NCBI RefSeq assembly: GCF_039532605.1
Contig: NZ_BAAARY010000006.1
Location: forward strand, 1-64,000
DNA from: Pilimelia columellifera
GTDB taxonomy: Bacteria; Actinomycetota; Actinomycetes; Mycobacteriales; Micromonosporaceae
Length of the DNA: 64,000 nucleotides
Reading direction: 5' to 3'
Shown here piece after piece: positions 16,648 through 26,373 of this stretch (its first letter is position 1; each line of letters starts with the position of its first letter). The notes under the pieces were generated by a model, which worked only from the letters and a program-made list of their open reading frames with translations, was not told where the DNA came from and searched no databases. The position numbers were made by a program, and so were the translations under genes.

Positions 16648-18459
16648 GTGCGTGATCCCGCGGTGTCCCGTTCCGCAGCCGGTCGGTTGTCGCCCCGGCG
16701 GCGGCGGGCCGATCTGAGCCGGCTCCGGGACGAGGTCTTCGACGTCGTCGTCGTGGGCGGCGGGGTGACCGGCGCCGGCGCGGCCGTCGACGCCGCCTCG
16801 CGTGGCCTGAGCGTGGCCCTGTTGGAGGCCCGGGACTTCGCCGCGGGCACGTCCAGCCGGTCCAGCAAGCTGATCCACGGGGGTCTGCGCTATCTGGAGC
16901 AGTTGGAGTTCGGACTGGTCCACGAGGCGCTGACCGAGCGGGGGCTGCTGCTGTCCCGCCTGGCCCCGCACCTGGTGCGTCCGGTGCCGTTCCTGGTGCC
17001 GTTGACCGGGCGCCGTGGTCCGTCGGGGTGGCCGGCCCGGGTGGGTCGCCGCGGCTACTACGGGCTCGGCCTGGCTCTGTACGACGCGTTCGCGACGGCG
17101 CTCGGGGGCAGCCGCGGGGTGCCGCTGCACCGGCACCTGTCCCGGGCCGGGGCGCGCCGGCTGATGCCGAGCCTGCGCCCGGAGGCGCTCACCGGGGCGA
17201 TCCGCTACCACGACGCCCAGGTCGACGACGCTCGGATGGTGCTGGCGTTGGCCAGGACGGCGGCGTCGATGGGCGCGGCGGTCCTCAACAGCGTGCGGGT
17301 CACCGGCATTGACCGTTCGGTACGGGAGGTGACCGGGGTCCGGGCGCGGGATGTGGAGACCGGCGAGGAGCTCGCGGTGCGCGCCCGGACGGTGGTGGTG
17401 GCCGCCGGCGTGTGGAGCGACGACATCTCCGGGATGCTCAGCGACATCGGCGTCCGTCCCGGGCTGCGGGTGCGGGCCTCCAAGGGCGTCCATCTGGTGG
17501 CGCCGCGCTCGGCGATCTCGGGGGAGGCCGGGCTCATCCTGCGGACGCCCAGCTCGGTGCTGTTCGTCATTCCCTGGGGCGGCCACTGGATCATCGGCAC
17601 CACCGACAGCGACTGGCGCCTGGACCGGGAACACCCGGCGGCTACCGCCGGCGACATCGAGTACCTGCTCGGGCAGCTCAACCCGGTGCTGGACCGGCCG
17701 CTGTCCACTGCCGACATCGAGGGGGTGTACGCCGGCCTGCGTCCGCTGCTGACCGGGGAGGCCGAGTCGACGTCGCAGCTGTCCCGCGAGCACGCGGTGG
17801 TGGAGCCGATGCTGGGCCTGTTGTTGGTGGCCGGCGGCAAGTACACGACGTACCGGGTGATGGCCGCCGACGTCATCGACCGGGCGGCCCGTCGGATCGA
17901 CCGGGACATCCCGGCCTCGCGCACCGGGCAGCTGCCGTTGCTCGGCGCGGACGGGTTCCGCGCGGCGTGGCGGGACCGGGCCGACACCGCCCGCCGGCAC
18001 GACATGTCGGTGGGAGTTCTGGAGCACCTGTTGGAGCGTTACGGCACGGTCGCCATCGAGCTGTTGGCGCTCATCGCCACCGATCCGGCGCTGGCCGCGC
18101 CGCTGCCGGGCGCCCCGGAGCACCTGGCGGCCGAGGTAGCCTACGCGGTGTCGGCCGAGGGCGCGCTGCACCTGGACGACGTGCTCACCAGACGCACCAG
18201 GATCTCCATCGAGACCACCCACCGGGGGACGGAGTCCGCCGAGGCGGCGGCCGGGGTGATGGGAGCGGTCCTGGGCTGGGACGATGACACCCGCCGCCGG
18301 GAGGTGGACCGTTATCTGGGGCGGGTCGCCGCGGAGCGGCGCTCGCAGCGGGCGGCTGACGACGCGGCGGCCGACCGGATCAGGCAGTCGGCTCCGGACT
18401 CGCGGGAACTGGCGTCCCGGGGCGTGGGAACCGATCCTGGAGACGCCTCGTCGCAGTGA
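16648..18459 (+). CDS. glpD: Glycerol-3-phosphate dehydrogenase (FAD, GlpD type)
   Basis: 603 residues. It oxidises sn-glycerol 3-phosphate to dihydroxyacetone phosphate and passes electrons to the membrane quinone pool. The FAD site is FDVVVVGGGVTGAGAAVDAASRG (about 31-53), followed by the family motif FAAGTSSRSSKLIHGGLRYLE, a substrate region with PWGGHWIIGTTDSDW, and the GlpD C-terminal helical domain. GTG 16648 is used; GTG 16663 is an alternative. No glycerol kinase or facilitator is adjacent. The lipoprotein gene begins two bases after its stop. Confidence 0.93.
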   Translation: MRDPAVSRSAAGRLSPRRRRADLSRLRDEVFDVVVVGGGVTGAGAAVDAASRGLSVALLEARDFAAGTSSRSSKLIHGGLRYLEQLEFGLVHEALTERGLLLSRLAPHLVRPVPFLVPLTGRRGPSGWPARVGRRGYYGLGLALYDAFATALGGSRGVPLHRHLSRAGARRLMPSLRPEALTGAIRYHDAQVDDARMVLALARTAASMGAAVLNSVRVTGIDRSVREVTGVRARDVETGEELAVRARTVVVAAGVWSDDISGMLSDIGVRPGLRVRASKGVHLVAPRSAISGEAGLILRTPSSVLFVIPWGGHWIIGTTDSDWRLDREHPAATAGDIEYLLGQLNPVLDRPLSTADIEGVYAGLRPLLTGEAESTSQLSREHAVVEPMLGLLLVAGGKYTTYRVMAADVIDRAARRIDRDIPASRTGQLPLLGADGFRAAWRDRADTARRHDMSVGVLEHLLERYGTVAIELLALIATDPALAAPLPGAPEHLAAEVAYAVSAEGALHLDDVLTRRTRISIETTHRGTESAEAAAGVMGAVLGWDDDTRRREVDRYLGRVAAERRSQRAADDAAADRIRQSAPDSRELASRGVGTDPGDASSQ

Positions 18460-18460
18460 C

Positions 18461-19009
18461 ATGAGTCGATACCGACGGGCGATGAGCGCTGCCCTGGCGA
18501 CGCTGGGCGTGGCGCTCGGGGCGGCAGGCTGCACGAGCAGCGAACCGGCCGTCTGGTCGGCGGCGCCCACCCCGACGTCGTCGGCGTCCCCTGAACCCAC
18601 CGCGACCCCGAGTCCCACCCCCACGGCGAGCACGTCCCCGAAGGCGAAGCCGAGACCGAGCGGCAGCACGGCGGCGCCCGGCCGGTCGGTCCTGGTGCGG
18701 CGCGCGGGCGGGTTCGGCGGCGTGAACGAGGCGCTCACCGTCGATGCCCAGGGGCGGTGGCTGCACCGGAACCAGAGGCGGGACCGCCGCGGTGTGCTGA
18801 CGGCCCGGCAGCGGGACCGCCTTCAGGGGCTGCTGGCGGACCGGGCGCTGGCCCGCGAGGCGCAGCGCCGGCCCGGAGGCTGCGGCGACACGGTGCTCAC
18901 CGCTGTCGTCGTCGGACGGATCAACGTGAGTTGGCGCGAGTGTGGCGTCGGTCGGCCGCCGGTGGCCCAGCGGATCATCGATGTCCTGACCGAGTGGACC
19001 TCGCTGTAG
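18461..19009 (+). CDS. Putative lipoprotein of unknown function
   Basis: 182 residues. A lipoprotein signal peptide ends at a lipobox-like ALGAAGC (Cys near residue 24). A low-complexity Ser/Thr/Pro linker (25-70) follows, then a folded domain of about 100 residues with two cysteines (GGCGDTV and RECGVG) that could pair. The domain is not one I can name. The start follows the glpD stop by one base, so the two are probably co-transcribed, although the products have no obvious link. Confidence 0.75.
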   Translation: MSRYRRAMSAALATLGVALGAAGCTSSEPAVWSAAPTPTSSASPEPTATPSPTPTASTSPKAKPRPSGSTAAPGRSVLVRRAGGFGGVNEALTVDAQGRWLHRNQRRDRRGVLTARQRDRLQGLLADRALAREAQRRPGGCGDTVLTAVVVGRINVSWRECGVGRPPVAQRIIDVLTEWTSL

Positions 19010-19032
19010 GCGGCACTGGCTAGGCTGGCGGG

Positions 19033-20556
19033 ATGGTCGAGCAGACTCCCGGGCCCGGTTCTCCGCACCCGCCGGCGGTTCACCCTCCGGCTGGAGCGCC
19101 AGCGGGCGCGTCGCTGGGCGGGCCGCTGGGCGGCGGCCAGTGGCCGTACGGACCGTATGGGGAGTCCTCCCGGCAGCGCGGCCGGGGCCGGATTCTGCTG
19201 CTCGTCGCCGTGATCGGCGGGATCGCCGCGTGCGCTCTGGGCATTCTTGGGTTTCTGGGGTTCTCGATCGGACCGGTGGCGCTGACGATCGGCATCGCGG
19301 CCGCGGTCCTGCCGGTGCCCGTGCTGGTCGCCTGCTTCCTGTGGCTGGACCGGTACGAGCCGGAGCCCGTCAAGTACCTGCTCTTCTGCTTTTGCTGGGG
19401 CGCTTTCGTCTCGACGCTGGCCTCCCTGGGCGTCAATTCGGGAGCGTCGTGGCTCTTCGACCGGGTCGGTCTGCCCGATTCGCTGGTGGCGGTGCTGGTC
19501 GCCCCGTTCATCGAGGAGCTGACCAAGGCCCTGGGTCCGCTGCTGTTGCTGTGGCGGCGTCGGCGTGAGATCTCCGGCATCACCGACGGCATCGTCTACT
19601 GCGGTCTGGCGGCGACCGGTTTCGCGATGGTCGAGAACATCCTCTACCTGGGCGGGCACGGCTACGCGGCGAACGCTGACGAGTTCGGGCCGGCGTCCGG
19701 GGCGCAGGCGGTCGTCGCCATGTTCATCGCCCGGATCCTGCTCACCGGCTTCGCGCACCCGCTGTTCACCGCGCTCACCGGCGTCGGCATCGGACTGGCC
19801 GCGCGCTCTCCCCGACGCTGGGTGCGTTGGGTGGCGCCGGCGGTCGGCATGGTCGGCGCAATGATCCTGCACGGCGCCTGGAACCTCATGGCCACGTTGA
19901 CGGCGGAGGCCGGCGAGCCGCTGGTCTTCCTGTACGGGTACTTCACCGTCATGGTGCCGATCTTCTTCGGGATGGTCGGTCTGGCGATCTGGCTGCGGGC
20001 CTGGGAGGGCCGGCTCACTGAGCGGATGTTGCCCCGGTACGCGACCGCCGGTTGGCTGAGCCCGCCGGAGGTCGCCGCGATGGGCTCGCTCGGCCGCCGG
20101 CACGCCGCCCGGGCCTGGGCGCGGCGGGTCGCCGGCGAGCCCGGTCGGCGGGCGATGCGGACCTTCCAGTTCACCGCGATGCGGTTGGCATTGTTGCGCG
20201 ACGGGATCGAACGGGGCCTCGACACCGACCATCAGCAGGTCATGCGCAGCGCCGCCGAGGAGTGGCGGCTGCTTCAGCAACTGTCGGCGTCCCGTGGCGT
20301 GTTCACCGGCCGGGACCCGGTGACGCCGCCCGCGCTCTGGGACGGGCGTCAGTACCTCATCGTCTTCCCGGACGGGGTGCGCCGCGCGGTCGCCGCGCCG
20401 GCCGCGCCGGTCGTCCCGCTGCCGATGGCTCCGCCAACGCCGGCGTATGCCGGCTTCGCCCCTTTTCCGGGCGCGCCCGGCGGCTACCCGGCCCCGACCG
20501 GCCGCTACCCGAACCCGCCCGCCGGTCACCCGAACCCGCCGGGGGGGTGGCGCTAA
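19033..20556 (+). CDS. PrsW-family intramembrane metalloprotease
   Basis: 507 residues. A Pro/Gly-rich cytoplasmic N-terminus (1-50) leads to eight or nine helices carrying the PrsW glutamic-type protease motifs: EELTK (161-165), MVENILYL (about 199-206), a His in FAHPLFTAL and HGAWN. A C-terminal cytoplasmic part of about 190 residues ends in repeats of NPP/GY/Pro. PrsW enzymes cut membrane-bound anti-sigma factors or related proteins at site 1. No sigma/anti-sigma pair is adjacent, so the target is unknown. The long Pro-rich tail is an addition to the core family fold. Confidence 0.9.
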   Translation: MVEQTPGPGSPHPPAVHPPAGAPAGASLGGPLGGGQWPYGPYGESSRQRGRGRILLLVAVIGGIAACALGILGFLGFSIGPVALTIGIAAAVLPVPVLVACFLWLDRYEPEPVKYLLFCFCWGAFVSTLASLGVNSGASWLFDRVGLPDSLVAVLVAPFIEELTKALGPLLLLWRRRREISGITDGIVYCGLAATGFAMVENILYLGGHGYAANADEFGPASGAQAVVAMFIARILLTGFAHPLFTALTGVGIGLAARSPRRWVRWVAPAVGMVGAMILHGAWNLMATLTAEAGEPLVFLYGYFTVMVPIFFGMVGLAIWLRAWEGRLTERMLPRYATAGWLSPPEVAAMGSLGRRHAARAWARRVAGEPGRRAMRTFQFTAMRLALLRDGIERGLDTDHQQVMRSAAEEWRLLQQLSASRGVFTGRDPVTPPALWDGRQYLIVFPDGVRRAVAAPAAPVVPLPMAPPTPAYAGFAPFPGAPGGYPAPTGRYPNPPAGHPNPPGGWR

Positions 20557-20638
20557 TCTCGCTCGGCGTTGGCGGCCATCGGCTAGCGTCGACATTGGTC
20601 GCCGGCCGACGTGGCCGGCGGTTCGATGAGGAGACCGC

Positions 20639-21904
20639 ATGAGGAAAGCGTTCCTTGGGGTCCTGGTTGGCGCATTGGCGGCCTCCCCGGTCGTTGTCCC
20701 CGTCGTGGCCGTGGCGGCGCCCGCGACCGACACCGACATCGTCGCCGGTCGGTCAGGCGACACGTCCGCGAAGTACGACCGGGCAGCCCACCTTCAGAAG
20801 CTGCTCGACGCCGAGCACGCGGCCGGGATGATCGGCGTTCTCGCCCGCGTCCGGGACAGCCGGTGGTCCTGGTCGGGGGCGGCGGGGGTGGCCCGTCTCG
20901 ACGACGGCGCGCCGATGCGCCCGCGCCTGCGGCACCGGGTCGGCAGCATCACCAAGAGCTTCGTGGCCACGGCGGTGCTCCAGCTCGTCGGCGAGCGCCG
21001 GGTCCGGCTCGACGAGCCGATCGCCACCTACCTGCCAAATGCCCTCCCGACGGAGCTCGGCGCGAAGATCACAGTGCGTCACCTGCTCCAGCACACCAGC
21101 GGCCTCGGCAACTACACGAGCGCGCTGCTGACCGGCCCGGAGGCGATCGAGAAGGCGCAGATCACCACGTACCGTCCGGCTGAGCTGATGGCCATGGGCC
21201 TGACCCTGCCGGCGACGAACGAGCCCGGGGCAGCCTGGTCCTACTCGAACACCAACTACATTCTGCTCGGGATGCTCCTCGAGCGGGTCACCGGCCGATC
21301 GGTGGCCACCGAGGTGCGACGGCGGGTCCTGTGGCCGCTGCGGATGCGCGACACGTACTTCCCGGGCACGCAGCCGCGGATCCGCGGGCCGCACGGCGGG
21401 GCGTACGTGCCGTGGACCGATGACAAGCCGCGCGACTTCGTCAACTTCAACATGTCATGGGCGGGGGCGGCCGGCGAGCTGGTGTCGACCGCCAAAGACC
21501 TGGACCGGTTCTACGCCGCGCTGCTCGGCGGCCAGCTGCTGCGTCCGGCGCAGCTCACCGAGATGCTGCGGACGGTCCCGTTCGACCCGGCCCGCCCCGA
21601 GCTGGGCGGATACGGCCTGGGCGTGTTCAACACGAACCTGCCGTGCGGCTCGTTCTGGGGCCACAATGGCGGCGTCATCGGTCACACGACGGTATCGCTC
21701 CACAGCCCCGACGGCCGGCGAGGGGTCACCCTCGGCGAGAACCTGAACTTCTACGGCGAGGGCGACGAGCACCCGATCGACGTCGCGCGGGCGAAGTTCA
21801 TCACGACCGCGCTGTGCGGATCCGAAGCGCCGACGGGCGCGGCCCGTTCGCTGGGTGAAGCGTTGCGTGCCACCGCCGACGGATCGCCGTCAGCTCACAG
21901 GTAG
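20639..21904 (+). CDS. Secreted serine hydrolase (beta-lactamase/DD-carboxypeptidase family)
   Basis: 421 residues with a Sec signal peptide (1-26, ending AVAAPATD). The class C beta-lactamase/esterase fold carries SITK (Ser near 104, Lys near 107), the YSN motif in WSYSNTNY and the third motif HNGG (in place of KTG) in WGHNGGVIG. Streptomyces R61-type DD-peptidases have the same set. It probably acts on peptidoglycan peptides or small esters outside the cell. A GAGGAGA ribosome site precedes the ATG. Its end overlaps the end of the converging GroES-like gene by ten bases. Confidence 0.9.
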   Translation: MRKAFLGVLVGALAASPVVVPVVAVAAPATDTDIVAGRSGDTSAKYDRAAHLQKLLDAEHAAGMIGVLARVRDSRWSWSGAAGVARLDDGAPMRPRLRHRVGSITKSFVATAVLQLVGERRVRLDEPIATYLPNALPTELGAKITVRHLLQHTSGLGNYTSALLTGPEAIEKAQITTYRPAELMAMGLTLPATNEPGAAWSYSNTNYILLGMLLERVTGRSVATEVRRRVLWPLRMRDTYFPGTQPRIRGPHGGAYVPWTDDKPRDFVNFNMSWAGAAGELVSTAKDLDRFYAALLGGQLLRPAQLTEMLRTVPFDPARPELGGYGLGVFNTNLPCGSFWGHNGGVIGHTTVSLHSPDGRRGVTLGENLNFYGEGDEHPIDVARAKFITTALCGSEAPTGAARSLGEALRATADGSPSAHR

Positions 21905-22233
21905 AGGCCGGTGGCGTCCGGTTCGACCCGTCGGGCGGCGACCGCGTGGACGTCCCGCTCGCGGAGCAGAACGTACTGGCTGCCGTGCAGCTCCACCTCG
22001 GAGCGCTCCTCCGGGTCGAACAGGACGCGGTCGCCGGCGACGATCGACCGGACGTGCGGCCCGACGCCCGCCACCGTCGCCCAGGACAGTCGACGGCCGA
22101 CGGTGGCGGTCGCCGGGATGACGATGCCCGCGGCGGACCGCCGCTCGCCGTCGACGCCCTCCAACTGCACCAGGACGCGGTCGTGGAGGAGGCGGATCGG
22201 CAGCCCGTTGTCGGTCTTCGCTTCGGCGGTCAC
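21895..22233 (-). CDS. GroES-like co-chaperone (Cpn10 fold), stand-alone
   Basis: 112 residues. The Cpn10 pattern is clear: RLLHDRVLVQLE, a mobile-loop equivalent with AAGIVIP, VAGVGP, VAGDRVLFDPEERSEVELHG and a late LLRERDVHAV strand. It is longer than GroES at both ends and lacks the usual KPLGDRV start, so it is a divergent paralogue. It is not next to groEL (10 kb away), and no CIRCE site is visible in its promoter region. It may cap the solitary GroEL or serve a specialised chaperonin. Confidence 0.85.
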   Translation of the reverse strand: MTAEAKTDNGLPIRLLHDRVLVQLEGVDGERRSAAGIVIPATATVGRRLSWATVAGVGPHVRSIVAGDRVLFDPEERSEVELHGSQYVLLRERDVHAVAARRVEPDATGLYL

Positions 22234-22319
22234 CGAAAAACCGTATCAACGATGGGCGGGACCAGTTCGGCCTGGCGGTCTACGGTGTCGGTGAACGTCG
22301 TCCGGGAGGGGAGTGCGCC

Positions 22320-23570
22320 GTGAGCTGGTTCGAGCGTGTGTGGGGGGCGGCGCGGGCGGTCGTCCGTCGACGTCCCGGCTCGCCTGCGGAGAGCGCCTCG
22401 GCGGCTGGTCCGGACGAGATCACGGAGCCGTTCCCGGTCGTCGCTCCCGCCACGACCGAGAATGTGGTGACAGTTCGGGTCGAGCGTGATGTTCCGGACG
22501 GTGTCCGGGTCGCCGCCGCCTGGTCCTGGCGGCTCATCGTCATCGGCGTCGTCGGCTACTACCTCATCGAGCTGATCAGCAACCTGCGCATCGTGGTGGT
22601 GCCGTTGGTGGTGGCGCTGCTGCTGACGGCCCTGCTGGCGCCGGCGGTTGACGCGCTGCGCCGGTCCGGCGCCCCCCGGTCGTTGGCGTCCGCGATCGCG
22701 CTCATCGGTGGATTGGGCGCCGTCATCGCCACGATGACGGCGGTGGTGAGCCGGTTCATCGAGGGCGTTCCTGAGCTCAGCCGCAACGCCAGCGCCGGCA
22801 TCGTCGAGATCCAGCAATGGCTCAAGCAGGGTCCGCTGCACCTGTCCGACGCGCAGCTCGACCAGGCGGTCCAGGTGGGCCAGGACTGGCTCGACACCAA
22901 CACCGGACGGCTTACCAGCGGCGCGGTCTCCACCGCGGCCACCCTGTTCGAGCTGCTGGCCGGCGCGGTGCTCGTCCTGTTCGCGATCTTCTTCTTCCTC
23001 CGCGACGGGGATCGGATCTGGCGGTTCACCGTGCGGCTGTTCCCGTCGGCGTCCCGGCCCCGACTGCACCTGGCGGGCACGGCGGCGTGGGCCAGCCTGG
23101 GGGCGTACGTGCGGGCGACGGTGCTGGTGGCGATCATCGACGCGATCGGGATCGGGTTGGCGTTGTACGTCCTCAAGATTCCGTTGGCGCTGCCGTTGGC
23201 GGCGTTGGTGTTCCTCGGCGCGTTCGTGCCGATCATTGGCGCCGCGTTGTCGGGCACGGTCGCGGTCCTGGTGGCGCTGGTGGCGGACACCGGTGGGCCG
23301 GTCAAGGCGTTGCTGGTGCTCGCCGCGGTGGTCGTCGTCCAGCAGTTGGAGGGGCACGTCCTCCAGCCGTTGATCATGGGTAAGGCGGTGGCGATCCACC
23401 CGCTCGGCGTCATCGTGGCGATCACCGCGGGCGTGGTGCTGGCCGGGATCGTCGGCGCGCTGGTGGCGGTGCCGTTGGTGGCGGTGCTCAACACCGGAAT
23501 CCGGCAGCTCGCCCAGCCCTACCCGGTTCCCGAGCCGGACGCCGTCGTCGTCAAGGCCGCACCGGGCTGA
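22320..23570 (+). CDS. AI-2E family transporter (PerM/UPF0118 type)
   Basis: 416 residues. Eight hydrophobic helices include the doublet near residues 80-140, a soluble amphipathic segment (145-205), and a C-terminal block with the conserved AFVPIIGAALSGTVAVLVALV and EGHVLQPLIMGKAVAIHP. These are hallmarks of the AI-2E exporter superfamily, whose members export autoinducer or act as sodium/proton antiporters. The substrate is not predictable. The gene starts at GTG after GGGAGGGGA and runs divergently from the GroES-like gene. Confidence 0.92.
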   Translation: MSWFERVWGAARAVVRRRPGSPAESASAAGPDEITEPFPVVAPATTENVVTVRVERDVPDGVRVAAAWSWRLIVIGVVGYYLIELISNLRIVVVPLVVALLLTALLAPAVDALRRSGAPRSLASAIALIGGLGAVIATMTAVVSRFIEGVPELSRNASAGIVEIQQWLKQGPLHLSDAQLDQAVQVGQDWLDTNTGRLTSGAVSTAATLFELLAGAVLVLFAIFFFLRDGDRIWRFTVRLFPSASRPRLHLAGTAAWASLGAYVRATVLVAIIDAIGIGLALYVLKIPLALPLAALVFLGAFVPIIGAALSGTVAVLVALVADTGGPVKALLVLAAVVVVQQLEGHVLQPLIMGKAVAIHPLGVIVAITAGVVLAGIVGALVAVPLVAVLNTGIRQLAQPYPVPEPDAVVVKAAPG

Positions 23571-23630
23571 CGCCACGACGTCGCGGGCCGCCCGCCACGC
23601 CCGCGTACGGCGGGTCTGGTCGCGTCGCGG

Positions 23631-25676
23631 TCAGCCGGTAGCGAGGCGACGCAGCGCGCCGTGTGCCACCGCGGCGTCGGTGGTGTACCAGAACGGCGGC
23701 AGCGACTGGCGCAGGAACGCGCCGTAGCCGCGGGCGGTCTCCAGACGCGAGTCGAGCACCGCCACGACCCCCTTGTCGCTGCCGGAGCGGATGAGGCGCC
23801 CAACGCCCTGGGCCAGCCGGATCGCGGCGATCGGCACGCTCACCGAGGCGAACCCGGAGCCGCCGGCGGCGTCCACCGCGGCTGACCGGGCGGCCGCCAA
23901 CGGCTCGTCCGGCCGGGGGAACGGCAGTCGGTCGATGACCACCAGCTGGCAGGAGTCCCCGGGGACGTCGACGCCCTGCCACAGCGACATGACTCCGAAC
24001 AGGCAGGTCGCCGGCTCGGCACGGAAGCGGCGGACCAGCAGCGGCAGGGCCTCCTCCCCCTGGAGCAGCACCGGTAGTTCGGTGCGGGCCCGGACCAGCT
24101 CGGCGGCCTGTTGGGCGGCCTTACGGGACGAGAACAGCCCGAGCGTGCGCCCACCGAGCGCCCCGACGAGGCGTAGCAACTCCTCGCCGGCGGGATCGGC
24201 CAGCCCGGAGGCGGTGGGCCGGGGCAGGTGCGCGGCGACGTACAGGATGCCCTGTTTCGGGTAGTCGAACGGCGAACCGACGTCGAGGCTGCGCCAGCCC
24301 GGTCCGTCGCCGTCGGACGGGGCGCCGGCACGGTCGGCGTCGACCGGCAGGCCCAGTGAACGGGCGACAGTGTCGAACCGTCCGCCCAGGGTCAACGTCG
24401 CGGAGGTCGCCACGACGGTCCGCTCGATGTACAGGCGGCTGCCCAGGGTGCCGGCGACCGACAGCGGCGCGACGACCAGGGCCTGGCGGGTCGAGCCGGT
24501 GAACTCCGGGCGCTCAACCCAGGCGACGTCGTGTTCGTCGCCGGCGAGCAGCCGCTGCGCGGTGTCCGACAACTCGTCGAGGCCGGCCTTGGCGCTCTTT
24601 TTGGCGACCGCGTCGCCGTCGTCGGCCTTGATGTCGCCGAGGTCCTCCAGAGCGCCCCGGGTGGCGGAGTCGAGCAGGGTGCACGCCTCACGTAACGCCG
24701 GCGGCAGGCCCTCGACGAGTCGTCCGGCCGGGGTCTGCCCGAGGCTGGCCGCGAGCGCCCCGCCGGCCTCGGCGAGGGCCTCGTAGGCGCCGCCGGGGGC
24801 GTGTGGCCGGATCCGGCGCGCGGCCCTTTCGACCAGATCGGGGGTCAGCTCGGCCTGTGCGGCGGAGGAGACCCGCTCGGCCAGCTCGTGCGCCTCGTCG
24901 ATGATGAGGAGCTGGTGCGGCGGGATGATGTTCCCGCCGGCCATCATGTCGGCGGCGAGCAGGCTGTGGTTGGTGACGACGATGTCGGCTTCCCGGGCCC
25001 GGGCGCGGGATGCCTCGGCGAAACACTCGTCGCCGAAGGCGCAGCGGCTGGCGCCGACGCACTCGCGCGAGGGCATGGAGACCAGTCGCCACGCCTGGTC
25101 GTCGACGCCGGGGTCCAGCTCGTCGCGGTCGCCGACGGCGGTCTCCGTCGCCCACTCCCGCAACCGCTGCACCTGGCGCCCGAGGCGCCCGGCCTCGCCG
25201 AGCCACTTCGTGCCGCCGGCGGGCCCGGGGGCGTCGAAGAGAGTGCCGCCGGGCTCGTCCTCGGAGGAGGCTTCCAGCCGGGCCAGGCACAGGTAGTGGT
25301 GGCGACCTTTCAGGACGGCGAAGGTGGGCCGGCGGCCGAGCAGCGGTCTGACCGCGTCGGCCAGCCGGGGCAGGTCATGGTCGACGAGCTGGGACTGCAG
25401 GGCCAGGGTGGCGGTGGAGACGACCACCGGCCCGTCCTGCAGCAGCGCCGGCGCCAGGTAGGCCAGCGACTTGCCGGTGCCGGTGCCGGCCTGGGCGAGC
25501 AGGTGTTCGCCGGTCGCGACGGCCTCGGCGATCGCCAGGGCCATCGCCCGCTGGCCGGGGCGATCGGCGCCTCCGGGGACCGCGCCCACGGCCGCGGCGA
25601 GAACATCCTGGGTGGTGGCGGTGGGCCGGGCTCTGCGACGCGGTGCGGGGGCGGCGGGGCGCAGGAGGTCGGTCAC
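23631..25676 (-). CDS. dinG: DinG/Rad3-family ATP-dependent DNA helicase
   Basis: About 681 residues. This superfamily 2, XPD-like 5'-3' helicase has Walker A AQAGTGTGKSLAYL (about 61-74), the DEAH box IIDEAHELAERV and the late helicase motifs ATCLFGVMSLWQGVDVPGD and QGVGRLIRS. A cysteine cluster between motifs Ia and II (CLARL..., then CVGASRCAFGDEC) fits a 4Fe-4S domain. It unwinds DNA during repair and may resolve R-loops. GTG 25676 is preferred over the more upstream ATG 25772, which would overlap the divergent gene. No partner genes are adjacent. Confidence 0.92.
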   Translation of the reverse strand: MTDLLRPAAPAPRRRARPTATTQDVLAAAVGAVPGGADRPGQRAMALAIAEAVATGEHLLAQAGTGTGKSLAYLAPALLQDGPVVVSTATLALQSQLVDHDLPRLADAVRPLLGRRPTFAVLKGRHHYLCLARLEASSEDEPGGTLFDAPGPAGGTKWLGEAGRLGRQVQRLREWATETAVGDRDELDPGVDDQAWRLVSMPSRECVGASRCAFGDECFAEASRARAREADIVVTNHSLLAADMMAGGNIIPPHQLLIIDEAHELAERVSSAAQAELTPDLVERAARRIRPHAPGGAYEALAEAGGALAASLGQTPAGRLVEGLPPALREACTLLDSATRGALEDLGDIKADDGDAVAKKSAKAGLDELSDTAQRLLAGDEHDVAWVERPEFTGSTRQALVVAPLSVAGTLGSRLYIERTVVATSATLTLGGRFDTVARSLGLPVDADRAGAPSDGDGPGWRSLDVGSPFDYPKQGILYVAAHLPRPTASGLADPAGEELLRLVGALGGRTLGLFSSRKAAQQAAELVRARTELPVLLQGEEALPLLVRRFRAEPATCLFGVMSLWQGVDVPGDSCQLVVIDRLPFPRPDEPLAAARSAAVDAAGGSGFASVSVPIAAIRLAQGVGRLIRSGSDKGVVAVLDSRLETARGYGAFLRQSLPPFWYTTDAAVAHGALRRLATG

Positions 25677-25770
25677 CCGATGACGGTAGCGGGTCGGTCG
25701 GACAGCGCCGACCGCGGCGCGGCGGCCGGTTGGAGCGGTCCGTGACGCCCGGTCCCGGTTAGGGTTGGCC

Positions 25771-26277
25771 ATGGGCGGCGACCTGGTCCGGGTGATCTAC
25801 ACGAAGTTCGATGGCAGCGCGCACCGCGACTATCCGGCCTGGCGGTTGGCCGAGAATGAGCACGGCGTGTGGCTGGGCGTGCGGGCCGGCACCGATTCGA
25901 TCTACCACGGCAGGGCGCTGCGCCAGCAGCATCCGTACGTGGTGCTGGTGCCGCGGCACGCGTGGTGGACGGCGATGTTCAGCCCGGAGCCGCGGACGGC
26001 CGAGGTGTACTGCGACGTGACAACCCCGGCGAGGTGGCCGGATCCGGGCGCCGTCGAGCTGGTTGATCTTGATCTTGATGTGGTGCGGCGCCGCGGCAGC
26101 GGGCTGGTTCAACTGCTGGACCAGGAGGAGTTCGCCATGCGCCAGGAGGACTGGTCGTATCCGCCGGAGGTGGTCCGGCGGGCCCGGCAGGCGGCGGGCT
26201 GGCTGTACGGGACGGTGGGCGCCGGCGTCGAACCGTTCCACAGCGCGTACCGACCGCTGCTCGACCAGATGGTCTGA
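25771..26277 (+). CDS. DUF402 family protein (FomD-like fold)
   Basis: 168 residues. It fits the DUF402 family: an N-terminal strand region (DLVRVIYTKFDGSAHRDYPAWRL), a central VYCDVTTPARW segment and the signature DLDLDVVRRR...LLDQEEFA, with acidic residues that bind metal in FomD and in nucleoside-diphosphate phosphohydrolases of this fold. The likely role is nucleotide or nucleotidyl-phosphonate hydrolysis; the exact substrate is unknown. It is divergent from the helicase, with start codons 94 bases apart. Confidence 0.88.
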   Translation: MGGDLVRVIYTKFDGSAHRDYPAWRLAENEHGVWLGVRAGTDSIYHGRALRQQHPYVVLVPRHAWWTAMFSPEPRTAEVYCDVTTPARWPDPGAVELVDLDLDVVRRRGSGLVQLLDQEEFAMRQEDWSYPPEVVRRARQAAGWLYGTVGAGVEPFHSAYRPLLDQMV

Positions 26278-26373
26278 GCCGTTTGCGCAGGTCAGCCCGG
26301 GTGCGTGACTGCGGCTACGCCGATCACTTTTGGTCATCTCGTGACTGCGTACGGCTGCGCTGACGGGCGACTG

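Noticed and set aside
16627..18738. 703-codon minus-strand frame across glpD
   Set aside because: Low-complexity Arg/Pro/Gln translation antisense to glpD; no domain.
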